From an uncultured Eubacteriales bacterium (lineage in GTDB: Bacteria; Bacillota; Clostridia; Oscillospirales; Acutalibacteraceae): a stretch of DNA of 34,114 nt. Position numbers and translations under genes: made by a program. Under the pieces are notes generated by a model. The model was not told the DNA's origin. It made no database searches and worked only from the letters and a program-made list of their open reading frames with translations. The DNA lies in contig OMUY01000080.1 in NCBI GenBank assembly GCA_900314355.1, forward strand, positions 1-34,114, written 5' to 3'. This document shows, one piece after another, positions 1 to 7,350 of this stretch (its first letter is position 1; each line of letters opens with the position of its first letter).

Positions 1-6
1 CCATAA

Positions 7-48
7 AAGGACGCTTATTTTGATACAATAGGCGTCCTTCTTTTTTTT
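7..48 (+). terminator. Rho-independent terminator
   Basis: A perfect 8-bp stem (AAGGACGC at 7-14 with GCGTCCTT at 32-39) is followed by an uninterrupted run of T. It would end a plus-strand transcript entering from outside the window. Confidence 0.75.
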
Positions 49-73
49 GCACTCCTCCGAAAAATATGCCCTT

Positions 74-98
74 GCCGCATAAGGATTTGCGGCTTTTT
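74..98 (+). terminator. Second rightward terminator hairpin
   Basis: A 6-bp GC-rich stem (GCCGCA at 74-79 with TGCGGC at 88-93, 8-base loop) is followed by TTTTT. It lies about 30 bases after the first terminator, so it may be a tandem back-up. Confidence 0.5.
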
Positions 99-315
99 CA
101 CACGATTACCCAATTTCAGACAAACAAAAAAGCCTTGCGATAATATCAATATTGTTTTTTAATATCATTTTGCATGAAATAAAATCCTAATCTGTTTTAT
201 GGTAGATGATCATGGCGACCACCTTCTGATCTGTCCCCATCCAAACCGGAATCTCACAAATCACACAGGGCTCCGCAGAAAGTGTACAACGGCGCGGACC
301 GCCTTGAAATCAAGC

Positions 316-347
316 AAAAATCCTGCCGCATTTGTGACAGGATTTTT
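316..347. terminator. Bidirectional terminator downstream of the PHP gene
   Basis: A 10-bp stem (AAAAATCCTG at 316-325 with CAGGATTTTT at 338-347) has T-runs on both strands. On the minus strand it lies about 80 bases past the stop of the PHP-domain gene and is the likely end of that transcript. Confidence 0.65.
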
Positions 348-427
348 TTGATTTTATTTATTATAATAAAACTGTTCGTTTTCTGCCGCGCGTTTTCTTA
401 TTATTCGCTTAGGCATGTTGAATTTTG

Positions 428-1909
428 TCAGCTTATAGCCTGAAAACTGCTGATTATCTGTTTGAACGGGTCATAACCCAGAGCAAACGCTTTGAACATC
501 CAGACAATGGGATCCCATTTGAAATGAAACCAATCCAAAACCGTGACGAGTCCTCTGAGGAAAGTAGAAATATCATGAGTCTCGGGTACATCGACAGGTT
601 CAAGCTGTTCATTGCCTTTTAAAAACGTGATTGGCTCCGAATAGCATATGCCGTTTTCTCCCGTTACGTAAAATCTTACGTACATTTCCGGAGTGTCGAG
701 AAGTTTTGAATCGTTCAAATCCAATGACGCCGTACCGCCTTTAATGTCTTCTCTTTTGATTACATTTCCGTTTGATACCCAGGTAATCTGAGTCGCGTTT
801 TCGGTATTTACCGTAATCGTGTCGTTTTCGTCGTCGACATCGACTTTTGTGACAAGAGGAGTGTTATTTTTCTCAACAACTGCCGTATTGTCGCTGAAAT
901 TCGGCATTTCCTTCATACCGTTGAGTTCTTTTCCTCTTGAGAAATGAGATACGGCAAACATCTGTCCGCCTACCATGCAGTTCCTTATTGATTCGTTCGT
1001 ATTTTCGGGCATGTACATTACCTGCCACGCGTCGTTTATAGATTTGTAGTTGTGCGAATCGGAGAAGCAGAAACCCCACGGAATAACGCCGTTCGGAATT
1101 GTTTTTTCAAGAATCTGATCGTATAAAATTCTGTCGGTGGCAGTGTGCCAGTCCTCTGCGGAGTTTACTCCCATTCCGACGCAGGAGCCGGCGTTGTCGA
1201 GGAAAATTCTCGCGAATTTATTTACGTAATATTCGTCGTTTTTCTGTCCGGCATGGTCGGGAATTGTGTCAGCGCCTTCCTTTACGTATACAAATTCGGC
1301 AACGTGTGCGAGCATTGTAACTCCGCCGGCTTTATTGACTTCCCTTGCCGGCGTCTCATAGTCGCCGTACACTCCGGCGAGTCCCTGACCGTAATCGGAC
1401 CAGTAGCCGGTCAAATGGCAGTCTGCGAAAGGCGTCGCCATGTTAAGCTCTATTCCTTTTTGAATGTCGGTCATAGGGCCTCTTTGCTCGCCGTCAGTCG
1501 TGAGCGCCGTTCCAGTCGTGTAAGCTTTGTACTCCTCTTCTGTCAAAGGTTCAATTGGCTTTAACTGAGTGCGTTCGTATTTTACCGCTCTTACCAAAGG
1601 CACTAAATTAGGCTGATTGTTCCACCCCTGATTGATAGTTCCGTGGTCGGTTACGGCTACGGCGTCGTATCCGTAATCGTAATCAGCCTGAATTACCTCG
1701 TGAATTGTCATATACCCGTCTGACGCGTTGGTATGACAGTGAAGCTGAACTTTATACGGTTTCCAGCTGTCCCAGTCAACATTCGCGTAAGGATTATTCT
1801 GTATTTTGTAATCGACTTTTTCAAACGCTGCGAACGCCGGAAAAGCGAACGATAAAAATACAAGCAGAACCGACAAAATAAGAGAAATTGACTTTTTGAA
1901 TTTTTTCAT
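428..1909 (-). CDS. Exported PHP-domain metal-dependent phosphoesterase-like protein
   Basis: This 493-residue protein has a classic signal peptide (Lys-rich start, hydrophobic residues 9-28, likely cleavage after AFA near residue 28), so it should act outside the membrane. The PHP (polymerase and histidinol phosphatase) metal-site motifs are visible: LHCHTNASDG (H57, H59), VTDHG (D88, H89), GIEL (E153), H165, LAHVAEF (H202) and FSDSH (D284, H286). This supports a multi-metal phosphoesterase fold; the substrate is unknown. Residues after about 345 form a beta-rich region resembling the sugar- or cell-surface-binding tails of such proteins, ending in an aromatic, hydrophobic C-terminus. The start is set by an AGAGGGA ribosome-binding site 8 bases upstream. 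The gene is monocistronic, with its own promoter and terminator, and is the only protein gene on the minus strand. The PHP fold call is secure; the catalytic role is inferred. Confidence 0.85.
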   Translation of the reverse strand: MKKFKKSISLILSVLLVFLSFAFPAFAAFEKVDYKIQNNPYANVDWDSWKPYKVQLHCHTNASDGYMTIHEVIQADYDYGYDAVAVTDHGTINQGWNNQPNLVPLVRAVKYERTQLKPIEPLTEEEYKAYTTGTALTTDGEQRGPMTDIQKGIELNMATPFADCHLTGYWSDYGQGLAGVYGDYETPAREVNKAGGVTMLAHVAEFVYVKEGADTIPDHAGQKNDEYYVNKFARIFLDNAGSCVGMGVNSAEDWHTATDRILYDQILEKTIPNGVIPWGFCFSDSHNYKSINDAWQVMYMPENTNESIRNCMVGGQMFAVSHFSRGKELNGMKEMPNFSDNTAVVEKNNTPLVTKVDVDDENDTITVNTENATQITWVSNGNVIKREDIKGGTASLDLNDSKLLDTPEMYVRFYVTGENGICYSEPITFLKGNEQLEPVDVPETHDISTFLRGLVTVLDWFHFKWDPIVWMFKAFALGYDPFKQIISSFQAIS

Positions 1910-1951
1910 TTCGGATCCCTCTTTTATTAAATTTCTTTCAATGTTAAATTT

Positions 1952-1980
1952 ATTATAATATCCGAAATATAATGATTCAA
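1952..1980 (-). promoter_or_regulatory. Sigma-A-type promoter of the PHP gene
   Basis: On the minus strand TTGAAT (1980-1975) is followed after exactly 17 bases by a perfect TATAAT (1957-1952). This lies about 45 bases upstream of the start codon at 1909. Confidence 0.75.
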
Positions 1981-2189
1981 TATATTTTTGGAAAAAAATT
2001 AAAATTATTTTGTAAAAAATAATGACATTTCAAATCATTTTTCAATTTATCGGCACGTTTTTACTAAATGATATAATTTAATGCGGGACTTTTTATTATT
2101 TTATTTTATGTAAAATTATTTTTTATTCATTCGAACTGCCCTGCAGTTTATTTAAGACTCGGCACGGGACAAATTGTCATAATCAGGAC

Positions 2190-2215
2190 AAAAAAATAAA
2201 CCGGCATAACCGGCT
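2190..2215 (-). terminator. Terminator of the tRNA-Gly/Arg/His transcript
   Basis: Read on the minus strand, AGCCGG, a TTATG loop and CCGGTT form a 6-bp stem followed by a T-rich tail, 17 bases past the tRNA-His CCA end. Confidence 0.65.
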
Positions 2216-2231
2216 GAAATTATTTAAAAAG

Positions 2232-2309
2232 TGGGGTGGATAGGGGGATTCGAACCCTCGGCCTCCAGGGCCACAACCTGGCGCGCTAACCAACTGCGCT
2301 ATATCCACC
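2232..2309 (-). tRNA. tRNA-His (GTG)
   Basis: The full cloverleaf can be folded. The acceptor stem is GTGGATA with TATCCAC, and the extra G(-1) opposite C73 is the tRNA-His identity element. The anticodon GTG sits in the loop TTGTGGC, and the T-loop TTCGAAT is standard. The CCA end is encoded (2232-2234). It is the last gene of a minus-strand three-tRNA unit. Confidence 0.95.
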
Positions 2310-2390
2310 GGATAAATATGATGTTTGTTGTCTCTGACTGAATATTTTTCCTTCAACGCAGCCGTTTTTTTTAAAAATTTTTAAAAAAAA

Positions 2391-2467
2391 TGGTGCGCTT
2401 GCGGGGACTCGAACCCAGGACCCTCTGCTTAGAAGGCAGATGCTCTATCCAGCTGAGCTACAAACGC
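2391..2467 (-). tRNA. tRNA-Arg (TCT)
   Basis: The acceptor stem GCGTTTG pairs with CAAGCGC (one G-T pair). The anticodon loop CTTCTAA gives TCT, which reads AGA/AGG arginine codons; AGA is very frequent in the proteins of this window. CCA is encoded at 2391-2393. It is the middle gene of the minus-strand tRNA unit. Confidence 0.95.
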
Positions 2468-2472
2468 ATCTA

Positions 2473-2546
2473 TGGAGCGAGTGATGGGAATCGAACCCAC
2501 ACGACCAGCTTGGAAGGCTGGGATTCTACCATTGAACTACACTCGC
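2473..2546 (-). tRNA. tRNA-Gly (TCC)
   Basis: The acceptor stem starts GCGAGTG and pairs with the sequence before the encoded TCCA end. The anticodon loop CTTCCAA gives TCC, and the T-arm GGTTCGATTCC is canonical. It is the first gene of the minus-strand unit, 51 bases downstream of its promoter's -10 box. Confidence 0.95.
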
Positions 2547-2596
2547 ATATTAAATTGTGACGTCAAAAGACTTATCTGTCTTTTCAACGTCAAATA

Positions 2597-2625
2597 TATT
2601 AACACATATGGAGATAGAATGTCAA
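2597..2625 (-). promoter_or_regulatory. Promoter of the minus-strand tRNA unit
   Basis: On the minus strand a perfect TTGACA (2625-2620) is followed after 17 bases by TTAATA, or after 18 bases by TAATAT. It precedes tRNA-Gly by about 50 bases. This is the strong type expected for stable-RNA genes. Confidence 0.75.
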
Positions 2626-2751
2626 TAGAAAATTGAAATATTTTTCGGCATCTTTCAATTTTTAAAGGCTGTCCGCTTTTTTGCAATCGGATAATTATTT
2701 TTCTCAACGGGATAATGTTTTATTTGAAAACTAAATTTTCAGAAAAAATGC

Positions 2752-2780
2752 TTGACATAAACTCAAAGTTATGATATATT
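2752..2780 (+). promoter_or_regulatory. Promoter of the tRNA-Thr/Tyr unit
   Basis: A perfect TTGACA (2752-2757), a 17-base spacer and TATATT (2775-2780) make a near-consensus housekeeping promoter about 70 bases upstream of tRNA-Thr. Confidence 0.8.
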
Positions 2781-2818
2781 AATTTTCGCACTTGATTGAG
2801 TGTTTAAGGTTTAAGGAG

Positions 2819-2838
2819 ACTTCGGTAATAATCGAAGT
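2819..2838 (+). other. Leader hairpin before tRNA-Thr
   Basis: ACTTCG (2819-2824) and CGAAGT (2833-2838) form a perfect 6-bp stem with an 8-base loop, ending 10 bases before the mature 5' end of tRNA-Thr. It may help leader processing. The stem is seen in the sequence; the role is a guess. Confidence 0.35.
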
Positions 2839-2848
2839 TGACTTATAA

Positions 2849-2924
2849 GCTGGTGTAGCTCAGTTGGTAGAGCAGCTGATTTGTAATCAGCAGGTCGGGG
2901 GTTCAAGTCCGTCCACCAGCTCCA
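2849..2924 (+). tRNA. tRNA-Thr (TGT)
   Basis: The acceptor stem GCTGGTG pairs with CACCAGC. The anticodon loop TTTGTAA gives TGT (threonine ACN codons), and the D-arm and T-arm are standard. CCA is encoded at 2922-2924. It is the first gene of the rightward tRNA unit. Confidence 0.95.
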
Positions 2925-2941
2925 TTTAATTTAATATGTAT

Positions 2942-3026
2942 GGAAGAGTTCCCGAGTGGCCAAAGGGGGCAGACTGTAAATCTGTTGGAAGTTCCTTCGG
3001 TGGTCCGAATCCACCCTCTTCCACCA
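2942..3026 (+). tRNA. tRNA-Tyr (GTA)
   Basis: The acceptor stem GGAAGAG pairs with CTCTTCC. The anticodon loop CTGTAAA gives GTA. A long variable arm (class II, as expected for bacterial tRNA-Tyr) lies between the anticodon stem and the T-arm, giving 85 bases with encoded CCA. It follows tRNA-Thr by 17 bases and is followed by a terminator. Confidence 0.95.
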
Positions 3027-3032
3027 AAGCTG

Positions 3033-3073
3033 AAATCCTGTCATGAAAATGACGGGATTTTTAGTTTTTTTAT
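3033..3073 (+). terminator. Terminator of the tRNA-Thr/Tyr unit
   Basis: A stem of about 12 bp (3033-3044 with 3049-3060, one G-T pair) is closed by a GAAA tetraloop and followed by TTAGTTTTTTT. This is a strong intrinsic terminator right after tRNA-Tyr. Confidence 0.85.
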
Positions 3074-3194
3074 TACATCAGACGGCATATGACTGCGACA
3101 GACAAAACGAAGTTCACGAAGGATTTTTTTATCAAAGTTTTAGGTATGCGTTTGTTTTTCAAACCAAAATAAAAATAAAAATTTCCGATTTTTA

Positions 3195-3223
3195 TTGTAT
3201 GAAAATAGACGATATGGTATAAT
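3195..3223 (+). promoter_or_regulatory. Promoter of the aminotransferase-ispF transcript
   Basis: TTGTAT (3195-3200), a 17-base spacer and a perfect TATAAT (3218-3223). This is the first promoter of the long plus-strand gene run. Confidence 0.7.
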
Positions 3224-3348
3224 TAAAATCTAAAAATTTACATAATAATCAAATTCTCTGTCTGAATTTAAAATTGATTTAATTATCGGTTGTTATGATT
3301 TTCGGCAAAAACTGCATGATAAAATGCGATTTCAGGAGGAAGAGGAAA

Positions 3349-4626
3349 ATGAAAGAATTAAAAAACCTTTCAAAGCAGGAGCTTGAATCCTTTTTAAGCG
3401 AAGAGGAAAAGAAGATGAACGGCTATATTTCGGAAAATCTTTCCATAAATATGGCGAGAGGAAAGCCGTCGCCCGAGCAGCTCGATATGTCTCAGAAGCT
3501 ATTTGAAAACGCGTTTAAGACGACAAATTACATCTCACGCGAGGGAATAGACACAAGAAACTACGGCAATATGGACGGTATAGACGAGTCAAAGGAATTT
3601 TTCGCAGAGATGCTTTCGGTTCCAAAGGAGAACGTAATCGTCGGCGGCAACGCGTCGCTTGAGCTTATGTTCGATTTTATTTCCCAGTGCTGTGTAAAAG
3701 GAATAGGCGGATGCGAGCCGTGGCTCAAACAGAAAGATCCCAAATTTATCGCTATTGTTCCCGGATACGACAGACATTTTGCAATAACAGAATATTTCGG
3801 ATTAAAGATGATAAACGTTCCGGTATATGAAAGCGGTCCCGATATGGATATGCTCGGGGAAGTTATAAAGGATCCGTCCGTAAAAGGAATGTTCTGCGTA
3901 CCTAAATATTCAAATCCCGACGGATTTACTTATTCCGATGAGACGGTCGAGGCGATAGCGAAGATGAAGCCCGCCGCTAAGGATTTCAGGGTTATATGGG
4001 ATAACGCTTATTATATCCACGACCTCTACGACGAGACTGAGCACCTTTCAAATATTTTCGAGGAAGCGAAAAAATACGGAAACGAGGATTATTTTATAGA
4101 ATTCGCTTCCACGTCAAAGGTGACGTTCGCCGGCGCGGGAATTTCCTGCATAGTCGCGTCCGACAACAACATAGCAGAAATAAAAAGCAGAATGAAGGTT
4201 CAGATAATTTCATACGACAAGATGAACCAGTTGAGACACGCGATAGCTCTTCCCGATATGGCTGCCGCAAGAGAGCAGATGAAAAGAGAGGCGGCAATAC
4301 TCAGACCTAAATTCAAGACTGTTCTCGAAGGACTTGACAAGGGACTTAACGGTCTGGGAATAGCTAAATGGCACGACCCCAAAGGCGGATATTTTATCGG
4401 ACTCAGAGTTATGACCGGTTCCGCCTCATACGCGGGCGAGCTTTGCAAAAAAGCCGGACTTACTTTGACGAAAGTCGGAGCGGCATTCCCGTATAACAAC
4501 GACCCGGACGACATGGAGATAAGAATTGCGCCTTCATACCCGTCGGTTGAAGACCTTAAAAAGGCGACCGAAATTCTTACGACTGCGGTAAGAATCGCCG
4601 CGGCAAGAGAACTTCTCGGCAAATAA
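3349..4626 (+). CDS. PLP-dependent aminotransferase, MocR-like/AspAT class Ic type
   Basis: This 425-residue fold-type I aminotransferase transfers amino groups between an amino acid and a 2-oxo acid using pyridoxal phosphate. Seen motifs: NMARGKPSPEQLDMS near the N-terminus, a WDNAYY segment with the PLP-nitrogen aspartate (about D218), and STSKVTFAGAG with the Schiff-base lysine (about K257). These match the PF12897-type family, which includes actinobacterial aspartate aminotransferases, so aspartate is the likely substrate, though this is inferred. The start at 3349 follows a strong AGGAGGA site 8 bases upstream; the in-frame ATG at 3295 would add 18 unlikely residues without such a site. 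ispF follows after 34 bases, probably on the same transcript. Confidence 0.88.
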   Translation: MKELKNLSKQELESFLSEEEKKMNGYISENLSINMARGKPSPEQLDMSQKLFENAFKTTNYISREGIDTRNYGNMDGIDESKEFFAEMLSVPKENVIVGGNASLELMFDFISQCCVKGIGGCEPWLKQKDPKFIAIVPGYDRHFAITEYFGLKMINVPVYESGPDMDMLGEVIKDPSVKGMFCVPKYSNPDGFTYSDETVEAIAKMKPAAKDFRVIWDNAYYIHDLYDETEHLSNIFEEAKKYGNEDYFIEFASTSKVTFAGAGISCIVASDNNIAEIKSRMKVQIISYDKMNQLRHAIALPDMAAAREQMKREAAILRPKFKTVLEGLDKGLNGLGIAKWHDPKGGYFIGLRVMTGSASYAGELCKKAGLTLTKVGAAFPYNNDPDDMEIRIAPSYPSVEDLKKATEILTTAVRIAAARELLGK

Positions 4627-4660
4627 TAAAAAATAAAAATTATCAGGAAGGAGCGGGACA

Positions 4661-5134
4661 ATGAGAGTCGGTCACGGTTATGACGTTCATCGCTTTAAAG
4701 AAGGAAGAAACCTTGTTCTTGGCGGTGTAGAAATAGAATACAAACTCGGACTTGACGGTCATTCCGACGCCGACGTCCTGCTCCACGCCGTCGCAGATTC
4801 GCTTTTGGGAGCGGCAGGTCTCGGCGACATTGGCAGACTGTACCCAGACAATGATCCCAAATTCGAGGGTATAGATTCACGCGTTCTTTTAAGGGACACT
4901 GTTTCAAGGATTAAAGAAAAAGGTTACAAAGTAGTCAATATCGACTGCACAGTCATAGCTCAGGCGCCCAAGCTTTCGCCTTATGTTGAGACTATGGCCG
5001 AAAATATTGCGGCCGACGTGGGCGTAGACCCCGATTTTGTAAATGTAAAAGCCACAACGGAAGAACATCTCGGCTTTACCGGCAAAATGGAAGGCATATC
5101 CGCCCATGCGGTATCGCTTATAGATAAAATATAA
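4661..5134 (+). CDS. ispF: 2-C-methyl-D-erythritol 2,4-cyclodiphosphate synthase
   Basis: IspF cyclises CDP-methylerythritol 2-phosphate to methylerythritol 2,4-cyclodiphosphate, releasing CMP, in the non-mevalonate isoprenoid pathway; it works as a cytosolic homotrimer. The 157-residue length is typical. Visible zinc and active-site motifs are GYDVHRF (D8, H10) and DGHSDADVLLHA (H42), and the CDP-binding TTEEHLGFTG segment lies near the C-terminus. A GGAAGGAG site precedes the ATG. No ispD is adjacent, so the pathway genes are scattered. A small hairpin (5149-5163) separates it from cdaA. Confidence 0.97.
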   Translation: MRVGHGYDVHRFKEGRNLVLGGVEIEYKLGLDGHSDADVLLHAVADSLLGAAGLGDIGRLYPDNDPKFEGIDSRVLLRDTVSRIKEKGYKVVNIDCTVIAQAPKLSPYVETMAENIAADVGVDPDFVNVKATTEEHLGFTGKMEGISAHAVSLIDKI

Positions 5135-5148
5135 AATTGAAATTTATT

Positions 5149-5163
5149 CGGATTTTGAATCCG
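5149..5163 (+). other. Short perfect hairpin between ispF and cdaA
   Basis: CGGATT, loop TTG and AATCCG form a perfect 6-bp stem 15 bases after the ispF stop. No T-run follows, so it is a weak terminator or an mRNA-stabilising hairpin at best. Confidence 0.35.
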
Positions 5164-5222
5164 GTTAATATATTCTCGGTAAAATGATTGTTTATACGGA
5201 TAAATAGAAGGGGAGTCGTGCT

Positions 5223-6248
5223 TTGGGATCGTTCAGTTGGTCGGATGTGATAGGCACTATAGAAGCGACGTGGGAAAGATTTGCGGGAGCCGTCCGCAGT
5301 TTTTCCGGAATAAAAGACGTGATAGACATTTTGTTTGTCGCGGTATTGGTGTATTATATACTGAAACAATTCAGAAGAAGCCAGTCGATACAGGTAATAA
5401 AAGGGCTGTTTCTTGTTGCCGTTCTTTATCTCGCCGTAAATCTTTTCGAGATGAACGCTTCGGCTTATCTTCTCAGGTCGGTTTTTTCTGATATACTCGT
5501 AATTTTAGTGGTTCTTTTCTCCTCTGAGATAAGGCAGACACTTGAAAGGGTCGGAAACTCCAGAAACATATCGTGGAAAACGCTGTTTTCTTCCGGCAAG
5601 ACGGACGAGCAGAAGCAGTACGACACGATTGATTCGGTCGTAAGGGCATGCGCGAATATGAGCGACAAAAAAATCGGCTCTCTCATTATTTTCCAGAGAA
5701 ATTCATATCTCGGCGATTTGACGAGAAGGGGAGTCCCCGTTGATTCTGTAATAAATTCCGCCGTCATCGAGGGAATTTTCTTCCCCAACGCCGCACTTCA
5801 CGACGGGGCTATAGTAATCAACAACAACAGAGTAGTCGCCGCGAGGTGCATAATACCGTTGAAAAACGAAAAAGCCGTAATGGAACACGTAGGCACGAGG
5901 CACAGGGCAGCGATAGAAATTTCAAGGACGTCCGACGCAGTAGCGGTAGTTACGAGCGAGGAGACAGGTATAATTTCTGTCGCGCTTGACGGCAGGCTTC
6001 ACAGGAATCTGACGGATTCGGAACTCAGAAATATGCTGATTAAGCTTTTGATAGAGTCGTCTCCGGAGGAGAGAACAAGAAAAGTAAAGTCTGTGTTCAG
6101 ACGCTCAAAAAACGAGGAAAAATTTGAGGAAAACGAAAACGAAAAATTTGAGGGCGCGGAATACAGTGCGCGCGAATCAAATTATTCCGAAACAAATAAA
6201 GCGGACTCGGATGAAAAAGACGGCGATTCGGAGGACAGCGTAAAATGA
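5223..6248 (+). CDS. cdaA: Diadenylate cyclase CdaA (membrane-bound DAC enzyme)
   Basis: CdaA condenses two ATP into cyclic-di-AMP, the messenger controlling potassium/osmolyte transport and wall homeostasis in Firmicutes. Three hydrophobic segments span about residues 33-47, 58-75 and 86-101. The DAC domain follows, with the DGA catalytic motif (194-196, in LHDGAIVI) and RHR (226-228, in GTRHRAAIE). Length is 341 residues, longer than the usual 270-280, because of a highly acidic tail of about 50 residues rich in Glu, Asn, Asp and Ser. The start is TTG at 5223, with AAGGGGAG upstream; no ATG fits. The stop overlaps cdaR by 4 bases (ATGA), indicating translational coupling. The function is certain from the motifs; the role of the tail is unknown. 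Confidence 0.96.
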   Translation: MGSFSWSDVIGTIEATWERFAGAVRSFSGIKDVIDILFVAVLVYYILKQFRRSQSIQVIKGLFLVAVLYLAVNLFEMNASAYLLRSVFSDILVILVVLFSSEIRQTLERVGNSRNISWKTLFSSGKTDEQKQYDTIDSVVRACANMSDKKIGSLIIFQRNSYLGDLTRRGVPVDSVINSAVIEGIFFPNAALHDGAIVINNNRVVAARCIIPLKNEKAVMEHVGTRHRAAIEISRTSDAVAVVTSEETGIISVALDGRLHRNLTDSELRNMLIKLLIESSPEERTRKVKSVFRRSKNEEKFEENENEKFEGAEYSARESNYSETNKADSDEKDGDSEDSVK

Positions 6249-7315
6249 AAAACAATACTCCGAAAAACAAAGACAATAAAAACGAAAATTACGTAAACAG
6301 CAGTTCTTCAGAAAGAACAGATAAGCGCAGAGGATTTTCTTCTCTTATGGAGAAAAACTGGTTCGTATTTATTCTTTCGCTTCTTATCGCTTTTTCCGTC
6401 TGGGTCATAGTCGCAATGTATGCCAGCCCGGAGGAATCTTACACGGTTTACAACGTGCCGATAAAGATTAATACCGACGACACGATTGTAAGCGAAAACG
6501 GTTTTGAAAATTTCTGGCAGTCCGACACGACTGTAGACGTAACCGTAAACGGACCGAGATATCTTGTGACGTCTATAACCGCTGACGACATTCAGGTCAA
6601 TGCGTCTCTTTCAAAGGTGTCGGAGGCAGGACTTTCAACGCTTACGCTCAGAACCACATTATTGCACTACGCGAACGAAATCGACGTTACATCGCTTTCA
6701 AAGACAAGCGTTCAGGTGTATTTTGACGTGAAGGAAGAAAAAACCTTCGATGTGACGATGGATCAGACGGGAGTCACCGAACATATAGCGGAGGGATACA
6801 GATACAAAGACTACGAACTTCCTGTTTCCACCGTTACATTGTCGGGACCGAGGACAGAAATAGAGAAAATTGTTTCTGTTTCCGCAGATCCGCAGTATTC
6901 TTCTTCCATGCTCTATGAAAGCACAGTTCTGCCCGCCGCTTTGAACCTTGTGGGAAATACTGCCGCCGATACTGTTTCCGTTAACAAATATATATCGACA
7001 GAAGGCATAGATTTCAATGTCAAGATAAATATCAATAAAGTCGCGACTATGAAAACAGCCGTTAAATTCAAAGGGACGGCAGGAGGAGCCGCTCAGGCGA
7101 AAATAACTCCAAATACGGTCGATGTGCTGATTGATACCGGGGTAGGATATACAGGCGGCGAAGTGCCAATATTCACTGTCGATTATTCCTCTCTCAAGGA
7201 AGGCGAAAATACTTATACGCTTGACGGTCAGAGCGTGGTTCTGCCTGACGGAGTAACATTGCAGGACAAAAATCAGACGTTTGAAATAACGATAACTTAC
7301 ACTCTGACAGGCTGA
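6245..7315 (+). CDS. cdaR: YbbR-domain regulator of diadenylate cyclase
   Basis: CdaR is a membrane-anchored extracellular protein that binds CdaA and tunes cyclic-di-AMP output. This 356-residue protein has a short hydrophilic N-terminus, one transmembrane segment at about residues 38-60 (starting NWFVFILSLLIAF), and a long extracytoplasmic part with repeated beta-rich YbbR units (for example PRYLVTSI, and SGPRTEIEKIVSV about 100 residues later). It starts inside the cdaA stop codon. In most Firmicutes glmM follows; here a lipoprotein gene follows after 35 bases instead. Confidence 0.93.
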   Translation: MKNNTPKNKDNKNENYVNSSSSERTDKRRGFSSLMEKNWFVFILSLLIAFSVWVIVAMYASPEESYTVYNVPIKINTDDTIVSENGFENFWQSDTTVDVTVNGPRYLVTSITADDIQVNASLSKVSEAGLSTLTLRTTLLHYANEIDVTSLSKTSVQVYFDVKEEKTFDVTMDQTGVTEHIAEGYRYKDYELPVSTVTLSGPRTEIEKIVSVSADPQYSSSMLYESTVLPAALNLVGNTAADTVSVNKYISTEGIDFNVKININKVATMKTAVKFKGTAGGAAQAKITPNTVDVLIDTGVGYTGGEVPIFTVDYSSLKEGENTYTLDGQSVVLPDGVTLQDKNQTFEITITYTLTG

Positions 7316-7350
7316 TAAGAAAAAATAAACATGAAAGGAAGGACAAAAAA

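Larger units (their letters stand above)
1..427. other. Non-coding stretch at left edge
   Basis: No complete gene is visible here. The stretch contains two intrinsic-terminator hairpins pointing right (near 7-48 and 74-98) and one bidirectional hairpin at 316-347. On the minus strand, about 187-303 gives an open frame of roughly 40 codons that looks coding-like but has no convincing start and follows a stop; it is treated as a possible 3' gene remnant (see findings). The rightward terminators suggest that a plus-strand gene ends just left of the window. Confidence 0.5.
1910..2231. other. AT-rich intergenic region between the PHP gene and the tRNA cluster
   Basis: No ORF with coding character is visible. 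The region holds the minus-strand promoter of the PHP gene (1952-1980) and the terminator of the minus-strand tRNA unit (2190-2215). The remainder is very AT-rich and otherwise featureless. Confidence 0.6.
2547..2848. other. Divergent tRNA promoter region
   Basis: This gap of about 300 bases carries no gene. It holds the back-to-back promoters of the two tRNA units, whose -35 boxes are about 126 bases apart, and the 5' leader of the tRNA-Thr transcript. Confidence 0.6.
3027..3348. other. Intergenic region before the aminotransferase gene
   Basis: No gene is visible. The region holds the tRNA terminator (3033-3073) and a promoter (3195-3223) giving an mRNA leader of about 120 bases. An in-frame ATG at 3295 extends the aminotransferase frame but lacks a ribosome-binding site and adds non-conserved residues. 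I see no known riboswitch fold. Confidence 0.55.

Noticed and set aside
425-622. 65-codon plus-strand frame at the PHP gene 3' end
   Set aside because: It has no ribosome-binding site and lies antisense to the PHP C-terminus.
1145-1564. 139-codon plus-strand frame inside the PHP gene
   Set aside because: It is Cys/Arg/Val-rich shadow sequence with no start signal; the minus-strand PHP motifs are unambiguous.
3224-3348. Possible riboswitch in the roughly 120-base leader of the aminotransferase gene
   Set aside because: The leader is AT-rich without a stable multi-stem fold or a known aptamer core that I can recognise.
4200-4661. 153-codon antisense frame over the aminotransferase end
   Set aside because: It is low-complexity Ser/Leu/Ile content typical of a shadow frame; the sense gene is strongly supported.
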